Shown in pieces: positions 25,424 to 33,811 of a stretch of DNA of 64,000 nt. Location: positions 83,427-147,426 of the forward strand of contig NZ_DAQC01000005.1 in NCBI RefSeq assembly GCF_002502735.1. Reading direction: 5' to 3'. The notes under the pieces were generated by a model. The model saw only the letters and a list, made by a program, of their open reading frames with translations. It had not been told where the DNA came from and did no database searches. The DNA comes from Methanoregula sp. UBA64. GTDB taxonomy: Archaea > Halobacteriota > Methanomicrobia > Methanomicrobiales > Methanospirillaceae. How positions within the stretch are numbered: the stretch's first letter is position 1; each line of letters opens with the position of its first letter. The translations under genes were made by a program, and so were the position numbers.

Positions 25424-26032
25424 TCAGTCTATACGGGATATCTTGAAGAGCGAGTACAAGGGCACGCCATCAATGTCCCGGATGCCGCGCTTGTCGAAGA
25501 TCACCCAGATGGCAACGGGCGTTGCCCCGTGTTTCTTTAAGTACTTCACGACTTCCCGCATCGTGTTCCCCGAGGTGATCACATCGTCTACGATAATGCA
25601 GCGCTCGTCTGCAATCTGCGCAAAGTTCCCGCTGATCGAGCCGACCGGGTGCTCGCTTGCGTTCTGTTTTGCCGGGTGGTAGATCGCGAGTTTTGCCGCC
25701 TCCTGTACGGAGATCACGGTTGCGAGCGGGATTCCCGAGAGGGCGATCCCCACGATCACGTCCGCTGCCGGGGACTCGTCCGTTTTCTGTGCCGAATAGT
25801 ACCGGTTGAGGAGCATCTGGGCGATGCCATCGAGGAGCGGCGCCTGGCTGCTCACCGCGGTCCAGTCGATGTGGACATCCTTTGTGGGAGCGGCGGCCCC
25901 TCCCTTTGCCTGGGTCAAAAGCCAGGTCACCGTCTCCATGGAGAGCGATAGTTCGTCTGCAATCTGGCCGGGGCTGTGCCCTTCGGATAACAGCACTTTG
26001 GCCCGGGCAATCAGATCGTCAAGGGAAGACAT
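25424..26032 (-). CDS. GfcR/PyrE-like HTH-phosphoribosyltransferase regulator
   Basis: A 202-aa protein with an N-terminal HTH (about 1-43, PGQIADELSLSMETVTWLL) fused to a type I phosphoribosyltransferase domain with PRPP loop CIIVDDVITSGNT at 145-157. This is the orotate-PRTase-like family whose haloarchaeal member GfcR is a transcription regulator of sugar metabolism. A regulatory rather than pyrimidine-biosynthetic role is likely because of the fused HTH. It is the last gene of prs-nob1-gfcR-like. The first gene makes PRPP, the ligand this domain should bind. Confidence 0.87.
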   Translation of the reverse strand: MSSLDDLIARAKVLLSEGHSPGQIADELSLSMETVTWLLTQAKGGAAAPTKDVHIDWTAVSSQAPLLDGIAQMLLNRYYSAQKTDESPAADVIVGIALSGIPLATVISVQEAAKLAIYHPAKQNASEHPVGSISGNFAQIADERCIIVDDVITSGNTMREVVKYLKKHGATPVAIWVIFDKRGIRDIDGVPLYSLFKISRID

Positions 26033-26054
26033 AGAAAAGAAGATTTGTGGTAAT

Positions 26055-26519
26055 CTATTTAAGTTTTCGTCTGATGGCCGCGCCGCAGACCGGGCATTCC
26101 CCGCCGGGCATCTCCGTCTTGTAGTACCGCCCGCACCCGCTGCACCGGTACTTCCATGCCACCGGTTTTGCGGCCCGCTGCCGGAGCGGCTGCACCGGGA
26201 TTTTTAGGGCCGCAGCCACGTTCTGGATCGCAAAGTCGTCGGTGAAGATCGTAGCGCCAAGGCCGAGCGCCAGCGCGAGCAGATCGCAGTCGGTGGCAGA
26301 GATCACGGAAACGTCGCCGGTCTTTTGTGCCGCCTCTTTTACCCGGGCAAGGTCGCCCTTCTCCGGCGCCTGCACCGCAAGGCCGGCGGAAACGAGCAGG
26401 TCGAACCGGCACTTGCTTTTCAGGTCAACAAGTTCGTCCACGACCGATGGCGTGGTGTAGCACTCCCCGTCCGCCGGGTAATCCAGAAAAAAGACTGAGG
26501 AATCAAGCACGCATTTCAT
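26055..26519 (-). CDS. rRNA maturation endonuclease Nob1 (PIN plus zinc ribbon)
   Basis: A 154-aa protein with a PIN domain at 1-~100, with candidate acidic metal ligands Asp6, Glu29, Asp77 and Asp94. A C-terminal zinc ribbon has Cys126/129 and Cys142/145. In archaea Nob1 cleaves the 3' end of precursor 16S rRNA during small-subunit maturation. It sits between prs (45-nt gap) and the GfcR-like gene (22-nt gap) and is probably co-transcribed with both. Confidence 0.9.
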   Translation of the reverse strand: MKCVLDSSVFFLDYPADGECYTTPSVVDELVDLKSKCRFDLLVSAGLAVQAPEKGDLARVKEAAQKTGDVSVISATDCDLLALALGLGATIFTDDFAIQNVAAALKIPVQPLRQRAAKPVAWKYRCSGCGRYYKTEMPGGECPVCGAAIRRKLK

Positions 26520-26564
26520 TGAGGTGACCGTTCTTGCCCGGGCAGGGAAAAATCCCCCGCTCTT

Positions 26565-27410
26565 TTAGTGTTTCAGTGCCGCTGCAATGCAGGGAGCCGC
26601 CGAGATCCGGCTGCACCCCCGCTCGATCGTGTCGCTGCAGAAGATCTCGCGGATGCCGCTCACCTTTAAGTGGGAGTACGCCCCGCCGATCAGGACGCCG
26701 TGCACGCAGGCCGCGTACACGTCCGTTGCCCCCTGCTCGTACAGCATGCCCGCGGCGGTCGCGATCGTGCCGCCGGTCGAGATGATATCGTCAACGATCA
26801 CGACCGGCCGGGACTTCGACGAGATCTCCTTTGGTGCCATCTTCACCTCGGTACCCGAGATCCGGGTCTTGTCCAGGTAATCGCAGTCCCACCCGCCGGC
26901 CGAGGCCACGCCCTGTGCAAACGAAAGAGCCCCGTCGTCGGGAGAGAGGATCAGCGGATTGTCGAGGCCGAGGGTCTTTATGTATGCCCCGACCTCCTTT
27001 CCCACCGAGATGTTTCTGGTCGGCACGCCGAAATATTTCAGCACGTCCGGCTCGTGGATGTTGACCGTGGTGCAGTCCGCAAGGTTGTGCTTAAAGAGCC
27101 GGGCAATGGCACGGGCGCTGATCGGTTCCCCGTCCTTAAACTTCTTGTCCTGCCGGGCATAGGCCATATAGGGCAGCACAAGGTGGTTCTTCGATCCCTC
27201 GCAGGCATCGATTAACAGGAGCAGCTGGACCAGCGCATTGTTATCGGTCACGCTCCCGACAATCACCATCTCGTCATCGGGCGTGGCCGCTGCAAGGTAG
27301 AGCTCCCCGTCGGGGAACTGGGAAAATTTCACATCCACGATACCGGTGCCGAGGGCCCCGGCAATGCGCGAAGCAAGAACCTGGGATCTTTCCGTGCTGA
27401 TGACTTTCAT
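26565..27410 (-). CDS. prs: Ribose-phosphate pyrophosphokinase (PRPP synthetase)
   Basis: A 281-aa enzyme making PRPP from ribose-5-phosphate and ATP. The PRPP-binding loop VVIVDDIISTGGTI and the NIHEPDVLKYF region are present. It is slightly shorter than bacterial Prs, as usual for archaeal class III types. PRPP feeds nucleotides, histidine, tryptophan and, in methanogens, methanopterin. It heads the prs-nob1-gfcR-like operon, an arrangement that couples PRPP supply to a PRTase-fold regulator. Confidence 0.94.
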   Translation of the reverse strand: MKVISTERSQVLASRIAGALGTGIVDVKFSQFPDGELYLAAATPDDEMVIVGSVTDNNALVQLLLLIDACEGSKNHLVLPYMAYARQDKKFKDGEPISARAIARLFKHNLADCTTVNIHEPDVLKYFGVPTRNISVGKEVGAYIKTLGLDNPLILSPDDGALSFAQGVASAGGWDCDYLDKTRISGTEVKMAPKEISSKSRPVVIVDDIISTGGTIATAAGMLYEQGATDVYAACVHGVLIGGAYSHLKVSGIREIFCSDTIERGCSRISAAPCIAAALKH

Positions 27411-27566
27411 GGTACCATTACCCGAACCGGAAGCCGTTAGTGGGGCTGCTGACCGTTTCCTGCCGTACTATTGTTCCCTGCTTGATAGTAGAATTTTTGC
27501 ATGAAAAAACCGGCCGTTCCTCCCGGCTTTGCATACGCTACAAACTACTTAAACTATCATGCGTCA

Positions 27567-27577
27567 AAATATATGGA
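27567..27577 (+). promoter_or_regulatory. TATA-like promoter before lonB
   Basis: AAAATATATGG lies 50-60 nt upstream of the lonB ATG in an AT-rich stretch. It is the only strong candidate promoter for the lonB-tldD-tldE-bofA-like cluster. Confidence 0.45.
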
Positions 27578-27626
27578 AAATCCACGTATACAGACACTCC
27601 ACGGGTTGTAGTGAGGAAAATTTCCA

Positions 27627-29612
27627 ATGGAAAACACGGATCAAACAGTACCGGTGCAGGATGAAAAGGCTCATGTGAGCCCGGCGCCGGAGCCTGCAGC
27701 AGGGCAGGCAGCCGCAGCACCTGAAGCGGCACAGCCGGCAGTGCCGGTGGTTGAGGGAGCGTCCTCACAGATCGAGGTCCCGGCAAAACTGATCGATCAG
27801 GTCATCGGCCAGGAACGTGCGGTCGAAGTCATCAAGAAGGCCGCCACCCAGCGCCGGCATGTCATGATGATCGGAAGCCCGGGCACGGGCAAGTCGATGC
27901 TCGCAAAAGCCATGGCCCAGCTCCTGCCAAAAGAGGAGCTCCAGGACATCCTGGTCTATCCGAACTCCGACGACCCCAACAACCCGATCATCCGGACCGT
28001 TGCTGCGGGCCGGGGCAAGCAGATCGTTGCCGCCCACAAGGCCGAGGCGAAAAAGAAGATCCAGTTCCGCAACACGCTGCTGTTGATCCTCATCATCGGT
28101 ATCATCGGGTACGCGTTCATCACCTACCAGTGGCTGATGGGTGTTATCGCCGCAGCATTCGTTTTCCTCGCCCTGCGCTATACCACGCCCCGCGAAGAGG
28201 CGATGGTCCCCAAGCTCCTCGTGTCGAACGATACGAAAAGCGCCGCACCCTTTATCGATGCAACCGGTTCGCACGCGGGAGCGCTCCTCGGCGATGTCCG
28301 GCACGACCCGTTCCAGAGCGGCGGCCTTGAGACCCCCGCCCACGACCGGGTAGAAGGCGGCGCCATCCACCGTTCGAACGGCGGCGTCCTCTTCATCGAC
28401 GAGATCAATACGCTCGACCCGCACTCCCAGCAGAACCTGCTCACCGCTCTCCAGGAAGGGGAGTTCCCCATCACCGGCCAGAGCGAGCGTTCGAGCGGCG
28501 CCATGGTCCGGACCGAGCCGGTTCCCTGCAAGTTCGTGATGGTCGCGGCCGGCAACCTCGATGCGATCCAGGGCATGCACCCGGCGCTCCGGTCCCGTAT
28601 CCGCGGGTACGGGTACGAGGTCTACATGGCCGACAGCATGGAGGACACGCCCGAGAACCGGGAGAAGTACGTCCGCTTCATTGCCCAGGAAGTAAAAAAC
28701 GACGGCAAGATCCCGCACTTCGACAAGACGGCAATCGACGAGATCATCCGCGAAGCCCGCCGGCGCTCGAACCGGAAAGGCCACCTTACCTTAAAGCTCC
28801 GCGACATGGGCGGGCTCATCCGTGTCGCGGGCGATATCGCCCGGCAGGAAGGGGCAACGCTCACCACCGCCGCCCACGTGATCACCGCAAAGAAGACCGC
28901 CCGTTCGATCGAGGACCAGGTCTCCGATGAAGTGACCCGGCACCTCCGCGAGTACGAGATGACCGTGGTCGAAGGCACCCGGGTCGGCCGGGTCAACGGC
29001 CTTGCGGTCACCGGCAGCGATGCCGGCTCGGTCCTCCCCATCATGGCGGAAGTGACCCCGGCAATCGGGAAGGCCGGCGGCGAAGTGATCGCAACCGGTC
29101 TCTTAAAGGAGATCGCCCAGGAATCGATCAAGAACGTCAGTGCGATCTTAAAGAAATTCACCGGCCGCGATGTCAAGAACATCGATATCCACATCCAGTT
29201 CATCGGCACCTACATGGGTGTCGAGGGAGATTCGGCATCGGTCAGTGTCGCGACGGCGGTTATCAGCGCCATCGAAGGGATCCCGGTCCGGCAGGACCTT
29301 GCCATGACCGGCTCCCTCTCGGTCCGGGGCGACGTGCTCCCGGTCGGCGGCGTGACCTACAAGATCGAGGCCGCGGTAAAAGCCGGCATCAGGACCGTGC
29401 TCATCCCGCGGATGAACCTCAACGATGTCTTAATCGAGGAGCAGTACAAGCCCCTTGTCACCATCGTCCCGGTCGATACCATCGACGAGGTGCTCAAGTA
29501 CGCCCTTGTCCCGGAGAACATGGACGGGTTCCTCGCCAAGCTCAAGCAGATGGCGGCCCGGTCAACGGCGATGTTTGCCGAACCGGCGTCGGTCAATAAG
29601 ACGGCAGCATGA
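27627..29612 (+). CDS. lonB: Membrane-anchored ATP-dependent protease LonB
   Basis: A 661-aa archaeal Lon. After an Ala/Pro-rich N-terminus come Walker A GSPGTGKS and then two transmembrane helices (about 150-190, NTLLLILIIGIIGYAF and the next hydrophobic block), inserted before Walker B VLFIDEIN as in archaeal LonB. The C-terminal protease domain has the catalytic Ser536 (GDSAS) and Lys579 (VTYK). It degrades misfolded and regulatory proteins at the membrane. Its stop overlaps tldD by 4 nt, which begins a tightly packed operon. Confidence 0.96.
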   Translation: MENTDQTVPVQDEKAHVSPAPEPAAGQAAAAPEAAQPAVPVVEGASSQIEVPAKLIDQVIGQERAVEVIKKAATQRRHVMMIGSPGTGKSMLAKAMAQLLPKEELQDILVYPNSDDPNNPIIRTVAAGRGKQIVAAHKAEAKKKIQFRNTLLLILIIGIIGYAFITYQWLMGVIAAAFVFLALRYTTPREEAMVPKLLVSNDTKSAAPFIDATGSHAGALLGDVRHDPFQSGGLETPAHDRVEGGAIHRSNGGVLFIDEINTLDPHSQQNLLTALQEGEFPITGQSERSSGAMVRTEPVPCKFVMVAAGNLDAIQGMHPALRSRIRGYGYEVYMADSMEDTPENREKYVRFIAQEVKNDGKIPHFDKTAIDEIIREARRRSNRKGHLTLKLRDMGGLIRVAGDIARQEGATLTTAAHVITAKKTARSIEDQVSDEVTRHLREYEMTVVEGTRVGRVNGLAVTGSDAGSVLPIMAEVTPAIGKAGGEVIATGLLKEIAQESIKNVSAILKKFTGRDVKNIDIHIQFIGTYMGVEGDSASVSVATAVISAIEGIPVRQDLAMTGSLSVRGDVLPVGGVTYKIEAAVKAGIRTVLIPRMNLNDVLIEEQYKPLVTIVPVDTIDEVLKYALVPENMDGFLAKLKQMAARSTAMFAEPASVNKTAA

Positions 29613-30949
29613 CCGAGATACCCGGGATCCGGTATTACGATGTCCGGCAGGTAACGGGCGAGACCACCCACATCGATATCGACAAGGGTGTGATCGAGTC
29701 CGCCGGCGTCTCCTTTTTTAAAAAAGCCGTTGTCCGGGTTCTCGGGCCACACGGCTGGGGAATCGTCGAGACCGACAAGCCCGAAGAGCTTACCGGGAAA
29801 AAATTCGAGACGCTCCTTGCATCCGGCCTGCGCCTTGCGCAGCTGACCGGGGATCCTGTCAGCCTTGCGGACGTTTCCCGCACGATCCTTCCCGTTCCCA
29901 AAGTAAAGGAGGACTGCCGGGAGATCGGCCTCGAAGAGAAGGCCGCACTGCTCGGCAAAATCGAGAAGGCGGCAGACCTTCCGCAGATATCGAGCCGGCG
30001 GGCGAACTATCTCGAACGGATCGAGACCGTCCGCTTTTTTGACAGCTCCGGCAGCGGGTATTCGTTTGAGTCCTGCCGCTCGGGGTTTGCGGTTGTTGCC
30101 GTTGCATCGAGAAACGGCGACAGCCAGATGGCCTACGAGCCCGACCGGACCATCCACGGGTTCAACCTCCGGCACAAGGAAGAGGCCGGGCGCAAAGCAG
30201 CCGGGCTGGCGCTCTCCCTGCTCGATGCAAAAGCAGCCAAAGGCGGGATCATGCATGCGATCCTCGACCCGGAGCTTGCCGGCGTCCTTGCCCACGAGGC
30301 GGTCGGCCATGCCTGCGAAGGAGATCTCGTTGAAGAGGGCAATTCCGTCCTGAAAGGCCGGACTGGCGAACAAATCGGGGATTCGCGGCTCACCATCGTG
30401 GACGACCCGTCGCTGTATGAGTTCGGCTTCGAACCGATCGATGCCGAAGGCGTTGCCGTGGGCCGGACCGAGCTCATCAAAAACGGCCGGGTAAACGCAT
30501 TCCTCCACAACCGGGAGACGCTTGCCGCAGTGGGGCACGGACTGGCCGGCCATGCCCGGGCCATGCCCGGCGAACCGCCGCTCGTGCGGATGAGCAACAC
30601 GTTTGTCGAGGCCGGCGATGCCTCGGACGATGAGATCTTTGCCGAATGCAGGAACGGGATCTTCCTTGCCGGAAGCCGGGGCGGCCAGGTAGACACGGGC
30701 CGGGGAGTATTCCAGTTCAACGCGGAGTACGGCTACCTGATAGAGAACGGCGAGAAGACACAGATGGTGCGTGACGTCTCCCTCTCGGGCGAAATCCTCA
30801 AAACGCTCCACGGGGTTGCCCTGTGCGGGAAGAAGCGGGAGATGCATGCGGGATACTGCGGGAAAGGCGGGCAGAGCGTGCCGGTGAGCGACGGGGCGCC
30901 GCTCGTTTTCCTGCACAATGCGGTGGTGGGCGGCAGTGGCGTGGATTGA
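29609..30949 (+). CDS. tldD: TldD-type metallopeptidase subunit
   Basis: A 446-aa protein with the TldD zinc motif HEAVGH (His229, Glu230, His234) followed by CEGD. TldD and TldE form a heterodimeric metallopeptidase that digests unfolded or modified peptides; in bacteria it processes microcin B17 precursors. It overlaps lonB by ATGA and tldE by 14 nt. Placement directly behind LonB suggests it finishes degradation of peptides that LonB releases, which is inference. Confidence 0.94.
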   Translation: MTEIPGIRYYDVRQVTGETTHIDIDKGVIESAGVSFFKKAVVRVLGPHGWGIVETDKPEELTGKKFETLLASGLRLAQLTGDPVSLADVSRTILPVPKVKEDCREIGLEEKAALLGKIEKAADLPQISSRRANYLERIETVRFFDSSGSGYSFESCRSGFAVVAVASRNGDSQMAYEPDRTIHGFNLRHKEEAGRKAAGLALSLLDAKAAKGGIMHAILDPELAGVLAHEAVGHACEGDLVEEGNSVLKGRTGEQIGDSRLTIVDDPSLYEFGFEPIDAEGVAVGRTELIKNGRVNAFLHNRETLAAVGHGLAGHARAMPGEPPLVRMSNTFVEAGDASDDEIFAECRNGIFLAGSRGGQVDTGRGVFQFNAEYGYLIENGEKTQMVRDVSLSGEILKTLHGVALCGKKREMHAGYCGKGGQSVPVSDGAPLVFLHNAVVGGSGVD

Positions 30950-32225
30950 AGAGCTCTTACAGGCAGGAAAAACAAAAGCGGACGAGGTGGAGGTGTTCCT
31001 GGCAGGCGGCACGTCCGTATCGGCGGATCTCAAAAAAACCCGCATCAGCCTCTGCACCTCGGCAATTGAGAGCGGCATTGGCATCCGCACGATAAAGGAC
31101 GGCAGGATCGGGATATCGAGCACGAACGATCCCGGCCAGTGGAAGGCCTGCCTCGATGCAGCGATCGCGAGCGGCCGGCTCGCAACAAAGAGCGAATGGC
31201 ACGGCCTCCCGGATCCGGCCGATCTTTCCCGGGCCGACCTGACCTTCGATCCCGGGCTGGAAGTCGGTCCCGGGATCGCAGAACGCCTTGTTCGGGAGAT
31301 GCTCGAAGGGGCGGCAGAACACCCGCGGGCAGCGGTCACCTCCGGCGGCGCCGGGGTCATGTACAGCGAGGTCACGATCGCAAACAGCCGCGGCGTCCGG
31401 TACACCTCGCGCCAGACCGAGGTTTCGGCAGCGCTCGATGCAGTCTGCGGCCAGTCAACGGGCTACGAGTTCGATGCGGCCGGATCGGCCGGCGCGATCG
31501 ATGCCCGCCGGGTCGGGGAGCGGGCCGCAGCGCTTGCCGAGCGGTCAAAAGACGGGAAGAAGATCGCAACCGGCACCTACGATGTCGTCCTCTCGCCCAT
31601 GGCGTTTGCCGATCTGCTCTCGGGCATCCTCGTCCCGTCGCTCTCGGGGCGGAACGTGCTCCAGGGCCGCTCGAAGCTGGCAGGAAAGATCGGAGAAGAG
31701 GTCGCATCCCCGCTCGTCTCCCTGTACGACGACCCGCACCGGGCCGGTGCTCTGGGGAGCACGTGGTTCGATGCCGAGGGTACGCCCACGCACCGGCTCG
31801 ATTTTGTAAAAGACGGCGTCCTTGCCGGGTTTGCCTACGATTGCCGGACCGCGTACCGGGCCGGGACGGCTTCTACCGGCAGCGCAGTCCGCGGCGGCCC
31901 GGGCGGTTCGCCTGCCATCGGCCACCACAATTTCGTTGTCGATGGGAAGAGGAGCGATCTGTACGATGCACCGGGCGTCTATGTCCACGGAGTCGTAGGA
32001 GCCCATACCGCAAACACCTTAACCGGCGATTTCTCGGTGGAGATGTCGAACGCGTTTACCATCCGGGACGGCGACCTGGCAGAGCCGGTCAGGAGCGCCA
32101 TGCTTGCCGGGAACTTCTTCGATCTCATGCGGTCCGTTGCAGCGCTCGGGAAGGAGAGCCGGGCAATCGGGTCGTACATCCTGCCCCCGGTAAGGATTAA
32201 GAACGTCCGGGTCGTTGGTACGTAA
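30936..32225 (+). CDS. tldE: TldE/PmbA-type peptidase partner subunit
   Basis: About 429 aa. This PmbA/TldE-family partner lacks the HExxxH motif, as expected for the non-catalytic half of TldD/E. It shares the family fold, including ATG-like DLLSGILVPSLSG and NTLTGDFSVE blocks near the C-terminus. I prefer the GTG at 30936 because the purine-rich GGTGGTGGG precedes it. An ATG at 30918 would add 6 residues. It overlaps tldD, and the next gene starts 2 nt after its stop. Confidence 0.9.
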   Translation: MAWIEELLQAGKTKADEVEVFLAGGTSVSADLKKTRISLCTSAIESGIGIRTIKDGRIGISSTNDPGQWKACLDAAIASGRLATKSEWHGLPDPADLSRADLTFDPGLEVGPGIAERLVREMLEGAAEHPRAAVTSGGAGVMYSEVTIANSRGVRYTSRQTEVSAALDAVCGQSTGYEFDAAGSAGAIDARRVGERAAALAERSKDGKKIATGTYDVVLSPMAFADLLSGILVPSLSGRNVLQGRSKLAGKIGEEVASPLVSLYDDPHRAGALGSTWFDAEGTPTHRLDFVKDGVLAGFAYDCRTAYRAGTASTGSAVRGGPGGSPAIGHHNFVVDGKRSDLYDAPGVYVHGVVGAHTANTLTGDFSVEMSNAFTIRDGDLAEPVRSAMLAGNFFDLMRSVAALGKESRAIGSYILPPVRIKNVRVVGT

Positions 32226-32227
32226 CA

Positions 32228-32491
32228 ATGAGCAACATCATCCTCGCGGTCGTTTTGATCGTTGCGATCCTCGCCATTGCCTATTACCTGGTAAAAAAAT
32301 TCGCCGTGCTCGTGGTCAACGCGGTGCTCGGCCTCATCTTCTTATTCATCCTAAACACGCTCGGGGTCATGTCCTGGCTCGGGAAACCCGACCTCGGTTA
32401 CAGCCTTGCCACGATCATCATCTGCGGGGTCGGCGGCATTCCGGGCGTGCTGGTGCTCGTGCTGCTGGATATCCTGGGGATAACGATATAA
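32228..32491 (+). CDS. BofA-like small membrane protein
   Basis: An 87-aa hydrophobic protein with about three membrane segments that matches the pro-sigmaK processing inhibitor BofA family. In Bacillus, BofA restrains a membrane metalloprotease. Archaea have no sigma-K, so the role here is open. It follows tldE by 2 nt and is the last gene of the lonB-tldD-tldE operon. That makes control of a membrane protease such as LonB an attractive but untested idea. Confidence 0.8.
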   Translation: MSNIILAVVLIVAILAIAYYLVKKFAVLVVNAVLGLIFLFILNTLGVMSWLGKPDLGYSLATIIICGVGGIPGVLVLVLLDILGITI

Positions 32492-32648
32492 GAGATTTTT
32501 TTCTCGCTTGTACGAACTTTCGCGCCAAAAAATTTTGAAACGATCGCAGCGAAAGTTGGAAAAACAGGCTATTGATGTAGATACCACGACGGAGACTTCC
32601 CGGGCCGGAAAATCCGATCCGGCCGATCGCGTCCCGCCCGCACGGTCT

Positions 32649-33098
32649 GAAATTTTTTTCGGCCAAAAATTTCCGGCTCGAAAGTTGGTATGCCCGGATT
32701 TTTTTGGCGCGAAAGTTTTTCCGGCACATTTTTTTCGGTTCGAAAGTTGAAAATCCTAAAAAATTTTGGATTGAAATTTGAAAAAAGAAAAAAAATCTGG
32801 CGCGAAAGTTGGAAAAAAAGGTGTTAGTTATACAACTAACTCACTTCTCCGGCGTAAATCCAGCAATACGGACCCGGCACCGGGATCAAAAAAACCCGGA
32901 CTTTTTTTGGCCGCGAAAGTTGAAAAACCAAAAAATTTTCCGGTTGAAAGTTGAAAAAAGAAAAAAAATTTGGACTGAAATTTCTCCGGCCGGATTTTTT
33001 CCGGTTTGAAATCTGAAAAATCCAAAAAATTTCCGGACGAAAGTTTGTACGCCCGGATTTTTCCGGACGAAAAAGGAAATTGCCGGAAAAATTTTGGG
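32649..33098 (+). repeat. Degenerate tandem array with exact 31-bp period
   Basis: A core GAAAGTTG (variants GAAATTTG, GAAATCTG) starts at 32649, 32680, 32711, 32742, 32773 and 32804. It starts again at 32915, 32946, 32977, 33008, 33039 and 33069. Spacing is 31 nt within each block except the last (30). Units also share an AT-rich middle and an end like ATTTTTTCCGG. Units 4-5 closely match units 7-8, and unit 2 matches unit 11, so the blocks arose by larger duplications. Because 31 is not divisible by 3 the array is not coding. The gap between blocks carries hairpin GTTAGTT-ATAC-AACTAAC at 32823-32840. Confidence 0.9.
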
Positions 33099-33159
33099 GC
33101 TGATGGGAATTTTGCAGGAAAAATCTGAGGCTGGCCGGTTCGTGCCGGTCTTCCTGCGT

Positions 33160-33660
33160 GCTACCCCCCTCTTGCGCCACCAGTCCCCCGAGGGGGACGG
33201 GGCGCACATGCGATGCACTCTGACTTACCTGCATTCAGAACCGCTCCCGGCACAGGTAATACAGAGCTATTGCAATGGGGGGGATGCCCACGCGGCGGGG
33301 GCGACAGCCCCCAGGAGCGTCTTCTTATAGAGAGTCACCGTCGATATTCCATCGCTCAGACCAATTTCCCCGTCGTAAATCCAAGAAGCGCTCACGGATT
33401 GCACCGGTTGGCAGATCTCAGGCTCATATGACCATTCCATCGATCCCAAAAACCCTGCCGCAGGAAGCCCGCTAAATTGCAGGTTTAAAATGCCTTAAAA
33501 TCGTGGCATTTTTAGAAATACGCGATTAAATCAGGAATTTCTATGGGCGTGGACACAATTTCCACTGGAAACCGGTTTTACGGGATCACCCTGTTCCGGC
33601 TCTCCGTCGGAGAAAGGATCTGCGGAAACCTGCATTCTCCGGAACAGGTAACATATGTGA
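33160..33660 (-). repeat. Dispersed structured repeat R1, copy b (long form, inverted)
   Basis: The reverse complement of this segment aligns with 6240-6760. The best block is GGTTTTTGGGATCGATGGAA and flanking sequence (about 70 nt nearly identical). Other shared parts are the CTCTCCGACGGAGAG hairpin and TTCCAGTGGAAATTGTGTCC. Hairpin GGGGGC-TGTC-GCCCCC is at 33297-33312, with the TATTACCTG/CAGGTAA stem and the CCCCCTCGGGGG stem inside GCGCC/GGCGC. With copy a it forms a large inverted repeat pair separated by about 26 kb. Confidence 0.85.
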
Positions 33661-33811
33661 ACAGAATACGGCAGAAGGAGTCGCTGACCCGGGGATGCCC
33701 CAAACGTACAGGATCAAACAGCCTGCCGCAGCCAAAAAACAAACAGCCTGCTGCCGGTCCACCGGGATCCTTGAGAAAAAAATAATCCGGCAGCCGGAAA
33801 AATTCCCCGGC

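Larger units (their letters stand above)
32492..33811. other. Repeat-filled 1.3-kb intergenic region
   Basis: No credible gene is present. The left part is AT-rich and holds a 31-bp-period repeat array (32649-33098). The right part holds R1 copy b in reverse orientation. Frames that stay open here translate into repetitive Phe/Lys-rich strings and are artefacts of the repeats. The end at 33690-33811 may contain the terminator of the KaiC-type gene. Confidence 0.7.

Noticed and set aside
29357..31405. 682-codon minus-strand frame opposite lonB/tldD/tldE
   Set aside because: It is an antisense shadow of three overlapping, clearly identified genes.
32649..33098. Possible CRISPR array because of regular 31-nt spacing
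   Set aside because: Only an 8-nt core is well conserved, the intervening sequence is itself similar between units, there is no ~30-nt identical repeat and no cas gene nearby.
32886..33218. 110-codon minus-strand open frame
   Set aside because: Its translation is a repetitive Phe/Lys string produced by the 31-bp repeats, with no ribosome binding site and no conserved pattern.
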